From: Streptomyces triticirhizae
GTDB taxonomy: Bacteria; Actinomycetota; Actinomycetes; Streptomycetales; Streptomycetaceae
Assembly: GCF_003696235.1 (NCBI RefSeq)
Contig: NZ_RFFJ01000027.1
Span: 1 to 43,412 of the forward strand
Length of the DNA stretch: 43,412 bases
Reading direction: 5' to 3'
In this document: in pieces, positions 41,477 to 43,412 of the stretch
Position numbering within the stretch: the first letter of the stretch is position 1
How the letters are laid out: the number at the start of each line of letters is the position of its first letter
The notes under the pieces: model-generated
What the model was told of the DNA's origin: nothing
The model's database searches: none
The model's input: the letters and a program-made list of their open reading frames with translations, nothing else
Translations under genes and position numbers: made by a program

Positions 41477-43327
41477 ATGACATCCGCAGACCAGTATCTG
41501 GCCGAGTTGGGTCAGCAGCTCCGGGTGGACGCGGTGCGCGCCACCTCGACGGCCGGCTCGGGGCACGCGACCTCGTCGATGTCGGCGGCCGACCTGATGG
41601 CCGTGCTGCTGGCGCGGCATCTGCGCTACGACTTCGACTGGCCCGAGCACCCGGGCAACGACCGGCTGATCCTCTCCAAGGGCCACGCCTCGCCGCTGCT
41701 GTACGCCGCGTTCAAGGCGGCCGGCGCGATCAGCGACGAGGAGCTGCTGACGTTCCGCACCCTGGGCAGCCGTCTCGAGGGTCACCCGACGCCCCGGCTG
41801 CCGTGGGTCGACGTGGCCACCGGCTCGTTGGGGCAGGGGCTGCCCATCGGCGCGGGCGTCGCGCTGGCCGGTCAGCGGCTCCAGGAGGCGGAGTCCCGGG
41901 TGTGGGTGCTCAGCGGCGACAGCGAGCTGGCCGAGGGCTCGGTCTGGGAGGCGTTCGAACACGCGGGCTACGAGCGGCTGTCCAGCCTGACCGCGATCCT
42001 GGACATCAACCGGCTGGGTCAGCGCGGCCCGACCCGGCACGAGTGGGACCTGGACGCCTACCGGCGGCGGATCGCCGCGTTCGACTGGCACACCATCGAG
42101 GTCGACGGGCACGATCCGGCGGCGATCGACGCGGCCTACACGGAGGCGGCGGGCGTCACCGACCGGCCGACCGCGATCCTGGCGCGCACCATGAAGGGGC
42201 GCGGGGTCGCTGCGGTGCAGGACCGGGAGGGGATGCACGGCAAGCCCGTGCCCGACGAGGCGGAGGCCGTCGAGGAGTTGGGCGGCCCGCGCGACCTGCG
42301 GGTCGAGGTGCGCCGCCCGGAGGCGACCACGGTTCCGCGCTCCCCGGGCGGGCCCCAGCCCGAACTGCCGCGCTACGAGGTGGGCGAGAAGGTCGCGACG
42401 CGGAACGCCTACGGCGAGGCGCTGGCGGCGCTGGGCGCGGCGCGGCCCGAGGTGGTGGCGCTGGACGGCGAGGTCAGCGACTCGACGCGTTCGGAGTTCT
42501 TCGCCAAGGAGCACCCGGACCGGTTCTTCGAGTGCTACATCGCGGAGCAGGAGTTGGTGGCGACGGCGGTCGGGATGGCGGTGCGCGGCCGGCTGCCGTT
42601 CGCCTCGACGTTCGCCGCGTTCTTCACCCGGGCCCACGACTTCCTGCGGATGGCGACGGTGAGCCGGGTGGGCCTGTGCCTGGCGGGCTCCCACGCGGGG
42701 GTGGCGATCGGCGAGGACGGGCCCTCGCAGATGGGCCTTGAGGACCTTGCCATGTTCCGGGCGCTCCACGACGCGACGGTGCTCTACCCGTGCGACGCCA
42801 ACCAGACCGCCCAGCTGGTCGCCGAGATGGCCGAGGAGACCGGCGGGCTGCGCTATCTGCGCACCTCACGCGGCGCGGACCCGGTGATCTATCCGCCGGA
42901 GGAACGCTTCCCCGTCGGCGGCGCCAAGGTGCTGCGCTCCTCGCCCGGCGACCGGCTGACGGTGGTGGCCGCCGGGGTGACGGTGCACGAGGCGCTGCGC
43001 GCGGCCGAGGAGTTGGGCGAGGAGGGTGTGCCGGTGCGGGTGATCGACCTGTACTCGGTGAAGCCGGTGGACGCGGCGACGCTGCGGGAGGCGGCCGAGC
43101 AGACGGGCTGCCTGCTGACGGTGGAGGACCACCGGCACGCCGGCGGTCTTGGCGACGCGGTGCTGGACGCGTTCTCCGACGGCCGGGAGGTGCCCCGGCT
43201 GCTGCGGCTGGCGGTGGACACCATGCCGGGTTCGGCCAAGCCCGACGAGCAGCTGCGGGCGGCCGGCATCGACGCCGGGGCGATCGCCACGGCGGTCCGG
43301 CGCTTCCTCGCCGGCCACGGCGCGTGA
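41477..43327 (+). CDS. tkt: Transketolase, short (animal-like) form
   Basis: The 616-residue protein carries all three transketolase domains but is shorter than the usual bacterial enzyme of about 690 residues, and its motifs resemble the animal type. His30 lies in GSGH, the thiamine-diphosphate motif is GDSELAEGSVWEAF (about 147-160) with DINRLGQ after it, and the catalytic Glu is in IAEQELVATAVGMA. DHRHAGGLGDAV marks the C-terminal domain. It moves two-carbon units between sugar phosphates in the non-oxidative pentose phosphate pathway. GGGAGG lies eight bases before the ATG. It is 78 bases after the baeRF gene, possibly in one transcript. Confidence 0.93.
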   Translation: MTSADQYLAELGQQLRVDAVRATSTAGSGHATSSMSAADLMAVLLARHLRYDFDWPEHPGNDRLILSKGHASPLLYAAFKAAGAISDEELLTFRTLGSRLEGHPTPRLPWVDVATGSLGQGLPIGAGVALAGQRLQEAESRVWVLSGDSELAEGSVWEAFEHAGYERLSSLTAILDINRLGQRGPTRHEWDLDAYRRRIAAFDWHTIEVDGHDPAAIDAAYTEAAGVTDRPTAILARTMKGRGVAAVQDREGMHGKPVPDEAEAVEELGGPRDLRVEVRRPEATTVPRSPGGPQPELPRYEVGEKVATRNAYGEALAALGAARPEVVALDGEVSDSTRSEFFAKEHPDRFFECYIAEQELVATAVGMAVRGRLPFASTFAAFFTRAHDFLRMATVSRVGLCLAGSHAGVAIGEDGPSQMGLEDLAMFRALHDATVLYPCDANQTAQLVAEMAEETGGLRYLRTSRGADPVIYPPEERFPVGGAKVLRSSPGDRLTVVAAGVTVHEALRAAEELGEEGVPVRVIDLYSVKPVDAATLREAAEQTGCLLTVEDHRHAGGLGDAVLDAFSDGREVPRLLRLAVDTMPGSAKPDEQLRAAGIDAGAIATAVRRFLAGHGA

Positions 43328-43412
43328 GGCTCAACGAGCCCCGGCTGGGCCGTGTCCGTAAAGTCTCGCCGGGCCCGCGACGCCATACGCGGCACCTCGC
43401 CGCGTTACCGCA
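43328..43412. other. Window end, no gene assigned
   Basis: The last 85 bases hold no supported gene. The short inverted pair GGCTC/GAGCC (about 43328-43341) could begin a terminator for the transketolase gene. The part from 43352 onward looks like sequence that often flanks degraded transposase genes in streptomycetes, but this is only an impression. Confidence 0.25.

Noticed and set aside
39512..42769. A minus-strand frame of 1085 codons antisense to baeRF and transketolase
   Set aside because: It is an antisense shadow; all conserved motifs are on the plus strand.

Overview
The window is very GC-rich (roughly three quarters G+C by eye) with strong third-position G/C bias, GGAGG-type ribosome binding sites, frequent GTG starts and streptomycete-type regulators and transporters. 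It reads as a chromosomal segment of a Streptomyces or close relative. I see no rRNA, tRNA, CRISPR array, phage block or complete insertion sequence. About 36 genes can be supported, and most gene ends are closed by strong GC hairpins.

Left part (1-10800): a mixed housekeeping and stress region. It holds a membrane-protein tail, a short tryptophan 2,3-dioxygenase, a SNF2-family helicase whose reading frame appears broken at a C tract, two divergent MarR regulators separated by three evenly spaced TACATG boxes, an ABC exporter preceded by a DNA-damage-type (PafBC-like) promoter motif, a ferritin-like protein, a Fpg/Nei-type glycosylase, a methyltransferase and two proteins of unknown function.

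Middle part (10800-28900): plant-polysaccharide use. A secreted Cip1-like protein carries a perfect CebR-type box (TGGGAGCGCTCCCA) in its leader. Beside it is a large secreted GH51 arabinofuranosidase whose promoter shares a motif with the Cip1-like gene. Further on is a CebEFG-type cello-oligosaccharide importer with a near-perfect CebR-type box just downstream of its promoter, but with no cebR or bglC beside it. Interspersed are a PucR-type regulator divergent from a UbiA prenyltransferase, a DUF4032 kinase-like protein, a secreted endonuclease I, a ZIP metal transporter, an aldo/keto reductase and 6-phosphogluconate dehydrogenase.

Right part (27400-36000): a seven-gene same-strand operon of LacI regulator, family-5 solute-binding lipoprotein, ATPase, two permeases, ATPase and GH1 beta-glucosidase. 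This is a peptide-type (Opp/Dpp) transporter that the context assigns to oligosaccharide uptake. Its promoter overlaps an 18-bp perfect palindrome that is the likely LacI operator.

Right end (36280-43400): an F420-dependent glucose-6-phosphate-dehydrogenase-like enzyme, a DyP-type peroxidase fused to a C-terminal bulb-lectin-like domain, and a + strand run of DJ-1/PfpI protein, baeRF-family (Vms1-like) protein and transketolase. Together with gnd this places several pentose-phosphate and redox functions next to the sugar-uptake genes.

The overall picture is inference: extracellular attack on hemicellulose and cellulose (GH51, Cip1-like, possibly DyP-lectin), uptake by two importers under two LacI-family operators, intracellular cleavage by GH1, and carbon flow through pentose-phosphate enzymes.
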